A DNA stretch of 64,000 bases from Acinetobacter sp. SAAs474 (GTDB lineage Bacteria; Pseudomonadota; Gammaproteobacteria; Pseudomonadales; Moraxellaceae), in assembly GCF_032823475.1 (NCBI RefSeq), contig NZ_CP127915.1:1-64000 (forward strand). Reading direction: 5' to 3'. Below the pieces are notes generated by a model. That model did not search any database. It was not told the DNA's origin and saw only the letters and a list, made by a program, of their open reading frames with translations. The position numbers and the translations under genes are program-made. Positions 1 to 10,139 of this stretch are shown piece after piece; within the stretch, counting starts at the first letter, position 1; every line of letters begins with the position of its first letter.

Positions 1-1117
1 CCCCTGCTACCCCATCCTTAACATGAGCAAGTGCAGCCTCAATATGGCGTTCATCAAAACCACGATTGTTTAATAAGGTACTGGCAATATGCCTAAAGCC
101 GTGTGGGGTCTGTCTGCCTTGAAAGCCCATACGGCGCAAAGCCATGATAAAAACCGTATCTGATTTAGGTTTACTCTTGTCCGATCTACTCGGAAATAGA
201 TATTCAGAGTTGGTTTCAAACGTCTTGAGTTCTTGAAGAATGGCTATCGCTTGCTTAGGCAGTGGCACAACATGCTCACGGCGTTTCTTCATTCGTTCTT
301 CGGGAATATTCCATAAACCTTGTTCTAGGTCGAACTCACACCATTTAGCACCCCTTAATTCACTTGGACGACAAAACAACATAGCTAAAAGCTGTAACCC
401 CATTCTTACATCCATAGTCGGGTAGTTATTAATAGCTCTGATTAATATTGGTAGTTCTTGCTCACTCACATGAGCCATATTTTCTTTTTTACCTTGTTGT
501 AGAAACTTTTGAAGTCCCTCTAATGGGTTGTAATCAATTCGACCAGTGACCTTTGCATAATCATAAATATCACGGCACATTGCCCGAACTCGATTCACTT
601 GTTCATAGATACCCTGCTTCTGTTGAATACCTTTTAAATGATTCATCCATTCAATCGATTTAATACTGGTGTACAAGCGTTTCCCAAAAGTAGGAAAGAT
701 ATGCTTTTCTAATGCACCTTTATTTCTTGTCATTGTGTCATGTACCCAAGTATCTACTTTGGTTTCTAACCATTCTCTAGCTAATACTTCAAAGGTTGCA
801 TTATTTTGTTCAAGCTCTTGGCGTTTGCGTTCCTGTTTCGTAATGATTGGGTTATCGCCGTGTGATATGTCTAAAACTATCTCAGATGCTTTTTTTCTTG
901 CACCCTTACCCGATAATTCAGGATAAGTACCGATACCAAGCCATGACCATTTACCATCAGCCTTTTTATATCTAAATAGCCATGCTTTCTTACCATCAGG
1001 CTTTACACGAAAATATAAACCCTCACCGTCTAACTCTCGGTATTCTTTTAATTCAGGTTCTAGGTTAGCTAAGGTGGTATCAGATAAAGGACGGCGTTTT
1101 ATATCTGTTCTTTTCAT
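1..1117 (-). CDS. P4-type tyrosine recombinase (integrase), 3' end cut by window edge
   Basis: Site-specific recombinase that integrates and excises a genomic island or prophage. Reading down from the ATG at 1115-1117, the frame stays open for 372 codons to the window edge, so the C-terminus is missing. The N-terminal ~90 residues (ELDGEGLYFRV, WSWLGIGTYPELS) match the DUF4102 arm-binding domain of P4 integrases. A SAM-like core domain follows, then the catalytic domain with R250 (FCRPSELRGAKW), a basic K277-K278 segment, the HxxR box H339-R342 (PHGFRH) and LAHV at 363-366. The nucleophilic tyrosine lies beyond the edge. The gene starts 180 bp from the 3' end of tmRNA and is transcribed away from it, the usual arrangement for islands in ssrA. 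Family assignment is secure; the element it serves cannot be seen. Confidence 0.93.
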   Translation of the reverse strand, partial: MKRTDIKRRPLSDTTLANLEPELKEYRELDGEGLYFRVKPDGKKAWLFRYKKADGKWSWLGIGTYPELSGKGARKKASEIVLDISHGDNPIITKQERKRQELEQNNATFEVLAREWLETKVDTWVHDTMTRNKGALEKHIFPTFGKRLYTSIKSIEWMNHLKGIQQKQGIYEQVNRVRAMCRDIYDYAKVTGRIDYNPLEGLQKFLQQGKKENMAHVSEQELPILIRAINNYPTMDVRMGLQLLAMLFCRPSELRGAKWCEFDLEQGLWNIPEERMKKRREHVVPLPKQAIAILQELKTFETNSEYLFPSRSDKSKPKSDTVFIMALRRMGFQGRQTPHGFRHIASTLLNNRGFDERHIEAALAHVKDGVAG

Positions 1118-1121
1118 GGCT

Positions 1122-1183
1122 TGTACACCAGTGAGTTCAATAAATATTGCAATGTACAAGACAGTGTACACGGTGCATGTACA
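1122..1183. promoter_or_regulatory. Four TGTACA palindromes upstream of the integrase
   Basis: The self-complementary hexamer TGTACA occurs at 1122-1127, 1153-1158, 1165-1170 and 1178-1183, with start spacings of 31, 12 and 13 bp. The copies fill most of the 62 bp directly before the integrase start codon. Sites spaced about one helical turn apart suggest an operator, or arm-type sites for the integrase or an excisionase. Function is inferred. Confidence 0.45.
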
Positions 1184-1215
1184 CTATAGCTAGTTATATT
1201 TAGTTATGTTTAGGC

Positions 1216-1253
1216 AAGAAAAAAGGCTCAATCCCTTTAGAATCAAGCCTTTT
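1216..1253 (-). terminator. Intrinsic terminator of tmRNA
   Basis: On the minus strand an 8-bp stem (AAAAGGCT at 1253-1246 with AGCCTTTT at 1228-1221) is followed by a run of six T. It lies about 45 bp past the mature 3' end of tmRNA and is placed to end the ssrA transcript. Confidence 0.75.
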
Positions 1254-1296
1254 CAGTGTTTAACAAACCATATTTTGGTATGTTTTGTTAGGTATT

Positions 1297-1325
1297 TGGT
1301 GGAGATGGCGGGAGTTGAACCCGCG
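1297..1325. other. Putative chromosomal attachment site (att) in the 3' end of ssrA
   Basis: P4-type integrases commonly recombine at the 3' end of tRNA or tmRNA genes. Here the T-arm and acceptor strand of ssrA face an integrase gene 180 bp away, so this segment should be one of the two att repeats. The other copy would lie left of the window. Exact borders cannot be set without it. Confidence 0.55.
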
Positions 1326-1655
1326 TCCGCCAGCACTACGCTCGAGAATACTACATGCTTAGATATCGTCTATTGTTTTAGCGCTTTGTGACCCGACGAA
1401 CAGGGTACAAATTGCGATCCTCTTAATTTAGTACAAAACCCCGAGGCTTGGTTTTATACGGACTTGTGTGCGTTCGCTTCAGTCGGGCTCTCTAACCACA
1501 AGTATTCAGAGAGGCGGACAAGCTGCCCTTAGGCAGCTAGAGCGTATGATTCGTCGTTTGCGACTAAAAAATGCAAATTTGATTTACGAGAGAAAATGCG
1601 CTCTCGACATGCATCTATGAGTTTCATCACCAGCGTCGAAGCCAGAAACATCCCC
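1297..1655 (-). ncRNA. ssrA: Transfer-messenger RNA (tmRNA)
   Basis: tmRNA rescues ribosomes stalled on truncated mRNAs and adds a degradation tag. On the minus strand the 5' end reads GGGGATGTTTCTGGCTTCGA from 1655, the conserved tmRNA start. The 3' end reads CGGGTTCAACTCCCGCCATC then TCCACCA, a T-arm plus acceptor strand with encoded CCA ending at 1297. In between, at about 1561-1529, a short frame encodes the tag ANDESYALAA followed by TAA, preceded by the typical resume-site context TAGTC-GCA. Length is 359 nt, normal for one-piece tmRNA. The usual gammaproteobacterial tag has Glu, Asn or Thr variations around ANDExYALAA; this one has Ser. Confidence 0.97.
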
Positions 1656-1672
1656 AGATTAGTGATCATCAT

Positions 1673-1700
1673 ATCATAACTATAAAAAATTACGATGCAA
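1673..1700 (-). promoter_or_regulatory. Candidate sigma-70 promoter of ssrA
   Basis: On the minus strand TTGCAT (1700-1695) and TATGAT (1678-1673) are separated by 16 bp. Transcription would start around 1666, just upstream of the mature 5' end at 1655, which fits RNase P trimming of a short leader. Confidence 0.5.
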
Positions 1701-1775
1701 TTTATAGACAATTATGCGTTTAATTACATAATTAGGCTAATATTTATATCGTTTAAGCCACATCATTGATTATTT

Positions 1776-3260
1776 ATGAGCTATTTACTCGCCCTTGACC
1801 AAGGTACAACATCAAGTCGTGCCATTATTTTTAATGAATATGGACAAATTCAAGCGATAGCACAGCAAGAAACCCATATTGATACGCCTCATTCTGGATG
1901 GGTTGAACAAGATGCACAAGAAATCTGGTCCTCACAAATTGCTGTGGTACAACAAGCATTAGCCTCAGCCAATATTATGGCCAAAGACATTAAAGCGATT
2001 GGCCTTACCAATCAACGTGAAACAACAGTGGTTTGGGATAAACGTACTGGCCAAGCACTGGCTCCAGCGATTGTTTGGCAAGATCGGCGTGCTGCAGCAT
2101 GGTGTCATCAACTCATCGCACAAAACTTTAACAGCACTATCCACCAAAAAACTGGATTACATATTGATCCATATTTTAGTGCGGGTAAATTGGTATGGCT
2201 ATTTCAACATGTTGATGGTTTAAAAACGCTTGCCCAGCAAGGACATGTTGCATTTGGTACGATTGATAGTTGGCTGGTTTGGCATCTTACTCAAGGCGCA
2301 GAACATATCATCGAAGTGAGCAATGCTTCACGCACTATGCTGATGAATATCAGTACACAAAATTGGGATGAAGAATTATTACAGCAGTTTGATATTCCTC
2401 TATCTATTTTGCCTAGAATCATTAATTCAGACCATTATGTAGCAGATACTGCCACAGGCCTACTCGGTGCCAATATCCCCATCACAGGTATTCTAGGTGA
2501 TCAACAGGCTGCGTTGTTTGGTCAATCTTGTTTTGATCCTGGTAGCGCAAAAAACACCTATGGAACAGGCTGTTTTATGCTATTTAATACCGGTGATCAT
2601 GTACAGTATAGCCAAAATAAATTACTGTCGACTGTGGCTTGGCAAGCACAACAACACACGACCTATGCGCTTGAAGGTAGCGTTTTTATGGCAGGCGCAG
2701 TCATTCAATGGCTAAGAGATGGTCTGGGCATTATTCAAAAAAGTAGTGATGTAGAAAAACTGGCTGCAAAAGTTAACAGTACTGATGGTGTTGTATTGGT
2801 ACCCGCTTTTACGGGTTTAGGTGCACCGCATTGGGATAGTGAAGCACGCGCACTGTTATGTGGTATGTCACGAGGCACCACCAAAGAACATATTGCACGT
2901 GCAGCACTCGAATCAATTGCATTTCAAGTTTCTGATGTTTTAACGGCCATGCAAGCAGATTTAGTGCATCCATTACAACAACTTCGCGTCGATGGTGGTG
3001 CCAGTAAAAATGATATGTTAATGCAGTTTCAAGCCGATATTTTAAATGTGCCAGTCCTCAGACCACAAATGCTGGAAGCCACAGCATGGGGGGCTGCAGC
3101 AATCGCCGGTTTAAAATGTGGTCTTTTTCACAGCCTATCCGATATTTCATCGTTATGGACACTTGATCGTGCATTTGAACCACAAATGAATCAAGATCAA
3201 CGTCAACACCATCTTCAACAATGGCAAATGGCATTAAAACGCAGTGCATCCAATCTATAA
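1776..3260 (+). CDS. glpK: Glycerol kinase
   Basis: Phosphorylates glycerol to sn-glycerol 3-phosphate with ATP in the cytoplasm. The 494-residue product has the normal FGGY-kinase length. It opens with LALDQGTTSSRAI (phosphate-binding loop near residue 8) and carries TNQRETTVVWD, NTYGTGCFMLFNTG and the C-terminal FGGY signature area (DGGASKNDMLMQFQADIL, then EATAWGAAAIAG). The ATG at 1776 is the only start giving this N-terminus. No glpF or glpD is adjacent, so it looks like a single-gene unit. It is divergent from tmRNA and convergent with the emrB-like gene. Confidence 0.97.
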   Translation: MSYLLALDQGTTSSRAIIFNEYGQIQAIAQQETHIDTPHSGWVEQDAQEIWSSQIAVVQQALASANIMAKDIKAIGLTNQRETTVVWDKRTGQALAPAIVWQDRRAAAWCHQLIAQNFNSTIHQKTGLHIDPYFSAGKLVWLFQHVDGLKTLAQQGHVAFGTIDSWLVWHLTQGAEHIIEVSNASRTMLMNISTQNWDEELLQQFDIPLSILPRIINSDHYVADTATGLLGANIPITGILGDQQAALFGQSCFDPGSAKNTYGTGCFMLFNTGDHVQYSQNKLLSTVAWQAQQHTTYALEGSVFMAGAVIQWLRDGLGIIQKSSDVEKLAAKVNSTDGVVLVPAFTGLGAPHWDSEARALLCGMSRGTTKEHIARAALESIAFQVSDVLTAMQADLVHPLQQLRVDGGASKNDMLMQFQADILNVPVLRPQMLEATAWGAAAIAGLKCGLFHSLSDISSLWTLDRAFEPQMNQDQRQHHLQQWQMALKRSASNL

Positions 3261-3421
3261 AATACTGATGTATATAAAAAGTATCTCCTACATATTAATC
3301 ACAGGTTAAGCTTGTTAGCAAACATCAAGCCTACAAGCAACAAAGCCAATGATCACATCGACTGATCTCACTTTTACATCATCCATCTGTAACAAAAGCA
3401 AGCTGATACCATATCTTCAGT

Positions 3422-4951
3422 TTAATGTGCGTGCCCACCTGTAGCAGCCCCTGCTTTTGATTTTGGGCATAACCAAATAATTAGCCCAGCAAATATAAAG
3501 ACCAGCGCTAAAATTAAAAAAACATGATTGGCCGATAAAGTATTGGCTTCTTTATCCACTAAACTGGAAATATAGGCTAAAGCACTTTGGCTATTCAATC
3601 CCTGTTGCATTAAGGTATTTTGTACTTCATTGACATGCAATCCTCCCACCAACTCACTACGTGATACTTTGGCTTGATCATCCCAGATAGTGACTGCAAT
3701 TGACGCACCAATTGCACCCGCAATCGTTCTAAGGAAATTCATTAGGCCAGCAGCTGAAGCAATTTCCTGTGGTTTTACTGCAGCCAGTGCCATATTGGTA
3801 AGTGGAATAAAGAAAAATGGTACAGCAAAGCCTTGTAAAATTTGTGGTAGTGCCAATGCCATAAAATCTGCATCGGTCGTCCAAAATGCGCGCATTAAAG
3901 TGACTCCCCCCAAGAGACATAAACCAAAACTGGCCAAAGCACGTTGGTCATATTTGGTGGCCAATTTCGCGACAATCGGAGACATGGTCAAACTACCAAA
4001 GCCCATCGTGGCGGTCAATAATCCGGCCCATGTAGCGGTATAGGCTAAGTTAATTTGCAACCACTGGGGAATTAACACAATACTGCCAAAAAATGCACCA
4101 AAACCAAAGGCCAGCGCCAACACGGAAACGGTAAAACCGCGGTATCTAAAAATTTGAATATTAACGATCGGATGACGATCGGTTAATTCCCAAATGGTGA
4201 AAACAATTAGGCCAACCAAAGCAATGATCGCAAATATCACAATTAAAGGATGATGGAACCAATCTCGTTCATGGCCTAAATCCAACATTAATTGCAATGC
4301 TCCAACCCAGAGTACCAGAAGCAATAATCCCCCCACATCAATCTTTAAACGATTGGTTGGTGTTTCAGCAGACTTTAATAATTTTAGCGCGGCGATACCA
4401 CATAAAAAACCGACAGGGATATTGATAAAGAAAATCCAATGCCATGACCAGTTATCACTAATCGTTCCACCTAAAATTGGTCCTAAAATTGGTCCAACCA
4501 CAGTGGTCATGGCCCACATTCCCATCGCTTGTGATTGCTTTTCTGGCGGGAAAATATTCATCAATAATGTTTGGCTCAGTGGCATAATTGGACCACCAAA
4601 CAGTCCTTGCCCAATTCGGCATAACACCAACATTTCTAAACTTGTCGACATACCGCATAGAATTGAAAAAATGGTGAAACCAAACAAACTCACACCAAAG
4701 GTTCGAACTGCACCAAAGCGCCCTGCCAGCCATCCGGTCAATGGAACACAAATTGCCTCAGCAACAGCATAAGAGGTAATGACCCATGTCCCTTGCGATG
4801 CTGAAACGGCTAAACTGCCTGTAATATGGGGAACAGATACATTGGCAATGGTCATATCCAATACCACCATAAAATTGGCCAATGCAAGCACAAATGCTGC
4901 CAGTATTAAGCGACCACCTTTAAGGTCACTTATTGGATAGACTTGATTCAT
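3422..4951 (-). CDS. emrB: DHA2-family multidrug MFS transporter, EmrB-like
   Basis: Inner-membrane proton-driven drug exporter of the 14-helix DHA2 class. The 509-residue protein is nearly all hydrophobic segments. It shows the family motifs near the start (NFMVVLDMTIANVSVPHI), a loop motif GWLAGRFGAVRTF and motif C around GPILGPILGGTISDNWSWHW. It lies 6 bp downstream of the EmrA-like adaptor and is surely co-transcribed, so the pair should form a tripartite pump with a TolC-type channel encoded elsewhere. Substrate cannot be told from sequence. The histidine-containing tail (GGHAH) has no obvious role. Confidence 0.9.
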   Translation of the reverse strand: MNQVYPISDLKGGRLILAAFVLALANFMVVLDMTIANVSVPHITGSLAVSASQGTWVITSYAVAEAICVPLTGWLAGRFGAVRTFGVSLFGFTIFSILCGMSTSLEMLVLCRIGQGLFGGPIMPLSQTLLMNIFPPEKQSQAMGMWAMTTVVGPILGPILGGTISDNWSWHWIFFINIPVGFLCGIAALKLLKSAETPTNRLKIDVGGLLLLVLWVGALQLMLDLGHERDWFHHPLIVIFAIIALVGLIVFTIWELTDRHPIVNIQIFRYRGFTVSVLALAFGFGAFFGSIVLIPQWLQINLAYTATWAGLLTATMGFGSLTMSPIVAKLATKYDQRALASFGLCLLGGVTLMRAFWTTDADFMALALPQILQGFAVPFFFIPLTNMALAAVKPQEIASAAGLMNFLRTIAGAIGASIAVTIWDDQAKVSRSELVGGLHVNEVQNTLMQQGLNSQSALAYISSLVDKEANTLSANHVFLILALVFIFAGLIIWLCPKSKAGAATGGHAH

Positions 4952-4957
4952 AGGCAG

Positions 4958-6112
4958 TTACTTCGAACTTAGGTCAATTTTAGCTTCCATCGACAAGCCA
5001 ACCCTTAAAGGATGTTGCGCCAGCTCTTGCGGATCCAATTGAATACGTACAGGGAGACGTTGTACCACTTTAATCCAGTTTCCTGTTGCATTTTGCGATG
5101 GAATCAAGGCAAATGCTGCTCCTGTTCCACCTGAAAAACCAACAACACGACCATGATATTTAACACTGCTGCCATATAAATCTGAAGTTAAAATCACATT
5201 TTGGCCCGGACGTACTTTTTCTAATTGACTTTCTTTAAAATTAGCATCGACATATAACTGTTGTTCAGGGACTAGAATCATCAAAACAGTACCCGGAGAT
5301 ACACGTTGACCAACCTGAATATTACGGCGAGTCACCACACCATCCAATGGCGCTTTCACTTGGGTACGTTCTAAATCAAGTAAGGCCTGCTTTAATTTAC
5401 TTTTTGCAACTAAAACATCTGGTGTAGAAGTCTCATTACTGCCTTGAATTAAGGCCTCATTTGCAGCCAGATTACTTAATGCTGCTTTTTGATTTGACTT
5501 GGCCTGTGCTAAACCTGCTTGGGCAACATCAAATGCGGCCTGTGCAGTATTGACAGCATTTTGTGCAGTACTTAGCTCTTCTTTAGAGATGGCACCCGAA
5601 CTACTCAACTGGGTCCGTCGAGACAATTCTGCTTGTGCTTTGGTCAAATCTGCTTTGGCTTTACTGACCTGTGCAACTGCACTTTGAATTGCATTATCTG
5701 TGACAAAAATTTGTGCATCTAAAGAATCACTATTGGCTTGAGTCTGCTTGTATTGACGCTGTGCTTTCAATACTTCAGCTTTGGCTTGTTCAACCGCAAT
5801 TTCAGCATCACGTGGATCGATCTGGACCAGTAGCTGGTCTTTTTTAACATGTTGGGTATCACGAACCAATACCTGAGATACTTGCCCAGTAATCATTGAA
5901 GTAATTGAAGCTGTATCTGCACCTACATAAGCATTATCTGTACTGACCCAATGATCAAAAAAAAGTTTCCAAATTGCAAATATGACCACTGCCATCAATA
6001 ATAACAATCCAACGATACTCAGCGCTTTTTTACGCTTCGATGGCAATTGCTGATGTTTATCTTGATCTGTGGATGGGACTTCTGGCAGCGTATTTTGAAC
6101 ATCTGTCATCAA
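4958..6112 (-). CDS. emrA: HlyD-family periplasmic adaptor, EmrA-like
   Basis: Membrane-fusion protein linking an EmrB transporter to an outer-membrane channel. The 384-residue protein has a cytoplasmic N-terminus, one membrane anchor (about 30-50, LSIVGLLLLMAVVIFAIWKLF), a biotinyl-lipoyl-like half (YVGADTASITSMITGQVSQV), a long alanine- and glutamine-rich coiled-coil hairpin (about 115-235) and a second lipoyl half (KAPLDGVVTRRNIQVGQRV). A beta-barrel domain follows. It is the first gene of the two-gene unit with emrB. No regulator gene lies beside it, so control is not evident. Confidence 0.9.
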   Translation of the reverse strand: MMTDVQNTLPEVPSTDQDKHQQLPSKRKKALSIVGLLLLMAVVIFAIWKLFFDHWVSTDNAYVGADTASITSMITGQVSQVLVRDTQHVKKDQLLVQIDPRDAEIAVEQAKAEVLKAQRQYKQTQANSDSLDAQIFVTDNAIQSAVAQVSKAKADLTKAQAELSRRTQLSSSGAISKEELSTAQNAVNTAQAAFDVAQAGLAQAKSNQKAALSNLAANEALIQGSNETSTPDVLVAKSKLKQALLDLERTQVKAPLDGVVTRRNIQVGQRVSPGTVLMILVPEQQLYVDANFKESQLEKVRPGQNVILTSDLYGSSVKYHGRVVGFSGGTGAAFALIPSQNATGNWIKVVQRLPVRIQLDPQELAQHPLRVGLSMEAKIDLSSK

Positions 6113-6297
6113 TTATTCCTAAATCTAATCAACTTGGTCATTCGGCATTTCCGGTCGCTTTAGAACAGGTTAAAAATGTACTAAACGTGGTGTCAATGAG
6201 AAAGTTTGTCTATATACGGGAGAGATATTCTAAATAAAAAAATCATATTTTGAGAATATAAAATACAAAAAAATCATTTTTTATTAGCAAAGTGATA

Positions 6298-6792
6298 TTA
6301 ATACGCATAAGAAGCGATTGCTGTCGCAATCGCTTTTGCTTCGTTATTTAACATGGTCATTCTGACCGTACAGCCCTTACGTCCTAAACGTAATACTTCA
6401 GCGTTTGCCGTAAAATACTGACCACGACCAGGAGATAAATAATCCACACGCATATCCACTGTGGCAAGTCGTGAAACCTTTTGACTGATTTCGTCAATGT
6501 TTTCTGGCGTTGCACCTTGATAGAGTTCAACCATAGCCGTTATTCCGCCGATACTGTCCAGTAATGTTGCTGCAACACCACCATGTAAAATCTGAAAGGC
6601 GGTATTACCAATTAAATTTTTATCCATATCCACATAAGCTTCAATTTGTCCATTCACTACACGCATTTGCATACCACAGTATTGGTAAAATGGTGATTGA
6701 TTAAATGCCTGACATAATTGCGCTAACATCGCATCTAAATCGGAGTTCAAGCCCGGTTTAATATTCCCTGTCCAGCTTTTTTTAAGTGACAT
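6298..6792 (-). CDS. PaaI/YigI-type hotdog thioesterase
   Basis: A 164-residue acyl-CoA thioesterase-like protein with one hotdog fold. The conserved helix motif ILHGGVAATLLDSIGG (about residues 68-83) and the following YLSPGRGQ strand are typical of the PaaI-like subfamily, where the aspartate and neighbouring residues form the active site. The last codons contain a strong inverted repeat (6312-6336, GCGATTGC/GCAATCGC) that encodes the AIATAIA tail. The gene stands alone, with 185 bp between it and emrA. Substrate is unknown. Confidence 0.85.
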   Translation of the reverse strand: MSLKKSWTGNIKPGLNSDLDAMLAQLCQAFNQSPFYQYCGMQMRVVNGQIEAYVDMDKNLIGNTAFQILHGGVAATLLDSIGGITAMVELYQGATPENIDEISQKVSRLATVDMRVDYLSPGRGQYFTANAEVLRLGRKGCTVRMTMLNNEAKAIATAIASYAY

Positions 6793-6832
6793 AATGACCT
6801 ACTTTAATATGATTAATTTACTAAAAATCTAA

Positions 6833-7918
<1,086 letters not shown>

Positions 7919-7936
7919 AGAAGGATCTTGGTGCAC

Positions 7937-9058
7937 ATGCATATTGCTATTATTGGAGCAGGTATCAGTGGTTTGATGTCTGCTTTGGAGCTTTTAGATG
8001 AAGGCTGTAGCATCACTATTTTTGATCAGCAAATGGCTGCTAAAGCTGCATCATGGGCCGGCGGCGGTATTCTGTCGCCGATGTACCCTTGGCGTTATGA
8101 CCCAGCCATCAATCGCCTAGCTCAACATGCTCAACCTTTATATCAAGCATGGAATGAAAAAATCAAACCGATCAGTGGGATAGATTTTGAAATTCATGAA
8201 ACAGGTATGCTGATTTTAGATCAGAATGACTTCGAAATTGGTCTGCAATATGCACAGCGTTATCATGAACCATTGCAGTATGCACAGCATATAACAGCAC
8301 AGTCACTGTATGATATTAATCCACGCCTTAATATCATGCATCAACATGCGCTGTATTTTCCCTATTTGGCCAATATTCGTAATCCAAAACTATTACAATC
8401 GATTGTTCAGTATTTAATGCAACATCCTCGTGTGACCTTTCAACAGCATTGCCGAATTGAAAAACTGCATCGGGTGGGTGATAAAATACAATCCATTCGC
8501 AATCAGTCTGGTCAATCATTTTATGCAGATCAATTTATTTTAACGACGGGTGCTTGGTCTGAACATTGGTCTGAACAACTTGAGCTCAATATTCCAATTG
8601 TACCTGTTCAAGGTCAAATGGTTCTCTTTAAGACGCCTGCTCACTGGTTACCTACCATGTGTATGAATCAAGTGATGTATTTGATCCCGCGTACAGATGG
8701 ACATATTGTCTGTGGTTCAAGTATGCGTCATGTCGGATTCAATACCACACCAGATGAACACGTTAAACTCAATATTCTAGATGCCTGTTTCGATATGGTA
8801 CCTGAACTTAAGCAGTTCCCTATTCTACAGCAATGGGCTGGTCTAAGACCGGGTTCACCAGAAGGGATCCCCTATATTGGCAAGTTTTCTCATCTTGAAA
8901 ATTTATGGGCTAACTTTGGTCATTTTCGTAATGGCTTATGTATGGGACCTGCCTCTGCTAAGTTATTAAAACAACTCATGTTTAATTTAACACCACTGAC
9001 AGATGCCAGCGCATACTCTCCTTCGCGTTTGCAGCGACCCATGACATCTTTAGCCTAG
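7937..9058 (+). CDS. thiO: Glycine/D-amino acid oxidase, probable ThiO
   Basis: FAD-dependent oxidase of the DAO family. ThiO makes the iminoglycine used for the thiazole ring of thiamine. The protein starts directly with the dinucleotide-binding loop (IAIIGAGISGLMSAL), followed by SWAGGGILSPMYPWRY, typical of ThiO rather than D-amino acid dehydrogenase. The C-terminus has GLRPGSPEGIPYIG and NFGHFRNGLCMGPASA. ATG 7937 is preferred because it abuts the FAD motif. GTG 7931 and TTG 7928 are in frame, and the AAGGA at 7920-7924 is better spaced for GTG 7931. It lies 18 bp after hemB, so co-transcription is likely. Confidence 0.85.
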   Translation: MHIAIIGAGISGLMSALELLDEGCSITIFDQQMAAKAASWAGGGILSPMYPWRYDPAINRLAQHAQPLYQAWNEKIKPISGIDFEIHETGMLILDQNDFEIGLQYAQRYHEPLQYAQHITAQSLYDINPRLNIMHQHALYFPYLANIRNPKLLQSIVQYLMQHPRVTFQQHCRIEKLHRVGDKIQSIRNQSGQSFYADQFILTTGAWSEHWSEQLELNIPIVPVQGQMVLFKTPAHWLPTMCMNQVMYLIPRTDGHIVCGSSMRHVGFNTTPDEHVKLNILDACFDMVPELKQFPILQQWAGLRPGSPEGIPYIGKFSHLENLWANFGHFRNGLCMGPASAKLLKQLMFNLTPLTDASAYSPSRLQRPMTSLA

Positions 9059-9077
9059 TTTACAGAGATCTAAATGC

Positions 9078-9983
9078 TTATTTTTTTAGTAAATGAGTAA
9101 GCGCAGATGTTAAAGTGGGATATTTAAATTCAAAACCATGTTGCTGTAATGCTTGCGGCTGCACATATTGCCCATTTAAAATCAGTTGTGATTGTTCTCC
9201 TAACAGGCGTTTCATGAGCCATGCCGGTAAACTAAACAACGGTTTACGATGTAAAATTTGTGCGGCTGTTTGTGCAAAAGATTGCTGACTAGATAATTCA
9301 GGCGCAACCAGATTAAAAACATCTGTGTTTGTGTCTGTGTGCATTAAATATTCAATTGCAGCAATCACGTCATCGATATGAATCCAGACACAAGGCTGAC
9401 GGCCTGAACCTATTTTACTGACCAGATTAAATTTAATCGGCAATAACATTTGCGGTAGAATTCCACCATTTTTACCAAAAACAATACCTAAACGAATAAT
9501 TTTAGTCTTTTGTGCTGGATATTGTGCTGTCACAGCTTCCCATTGCTGACATAATTCAGACATAAAAATCGCTTGCGGTGGTGATTGTTCTGTCAAGATC
9601 TGCTGCCACTGCTCAAGTGGATCAATACCATAAAATCCAACTGCTGAACCAGAAATAATCCGTTTAGGCTGGATATGATGCTGCGTCAAATACTGATAAA
9701 GCTGCCGTGTCGTGTTTACCCGACTCTCTATTAATTGCTGTTTACGTACAGGATGCCAACGTCCTTGACCAATACTCTCACCGGCCAAATTGATGACATA
9801 ATCAATATCAGAATCAGGAAGCTGATCTAAATCATTAATCCAGTGTAAATTTGGATCTATGGCAGATCGATTTTTTTGTCGCGTCAAAGCAATAATACGA
9901 TATTGCTTATGCAGTAGATAAGGAATTAAATGTGAACCAATAAAACCTGATGCACCGGTAATTAACACTGAAGATTGCGTCAT
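9078..9983 (-). CDS. TIGR01777-type NAD-dependent epimerase (YfcH-like)
   Basis: A short-chain dehydrogenase-like protein of the YfcH/TIGR01777 family. It has the Rossmann loop ITGASGFIGSHLIPYL at the start, VINLAGESIGQGRW (about 65-78), GSAVGFYG and the extended C-terminal DUF1731-like segment (FSLPAWLMKRLLGEQSQLILNGQYVQPQAL). Length of 301 residues is normal. The physiological substrate of the family is not established. It converges on thiO with 19 bp between stops. Confidence 0.9.
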   Translation of the reverse strand: MTQSSVLITGASGFIGSHLIPYLLHKQYRIIALTRQKNRSAIDPNLHWINDLDQLPDSDIDYVINLAGESIGQGRWHPVRKQQLIESRVNTTRQLYQYLTQHHIQPKRIISGSAVGFYGIDPLEQWQQILTEQSPPQAIFMSELCQQWEAVTAQYPAQKTKIIRLGIVFGKNGGILPQMLLPIKFNLVSKIGSGRQPCVWIHIDDVIAAIEYLMHTDTNTDVFNLVAPELSSQQSFAQTAAQILHRKPLFSLPAWLMKRLLGEQSQLILNGQYVQPQALQQHGFEFKYPTLTSALTHLLKK

Positions 9984-10139
9984 GGTACTTTATCTCTTAT
10001 TCGTTTATATTAGCGGTTTTATGCCATTTTCCATGGCTCAACAAAAGCTTGATCATGAATTTGGCTTGAATCGTTATTGTCCTCTCATCAATCAAGATGA
10101 ATTCTCAATTATCTATAAAAACTCGACCAGATCTCTTTA

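Noticed and set aside
1206..1391. Plus-strand frame with MAGVEPASASTTLENT
   Set aside because: It is the complement of the tmRNA 3' end, not a gene.
1529..1711. 60-codon minus frame ending ANDESYALAA
   Set aside because: Only its last ten codons are translated, as the tmRNA tag.
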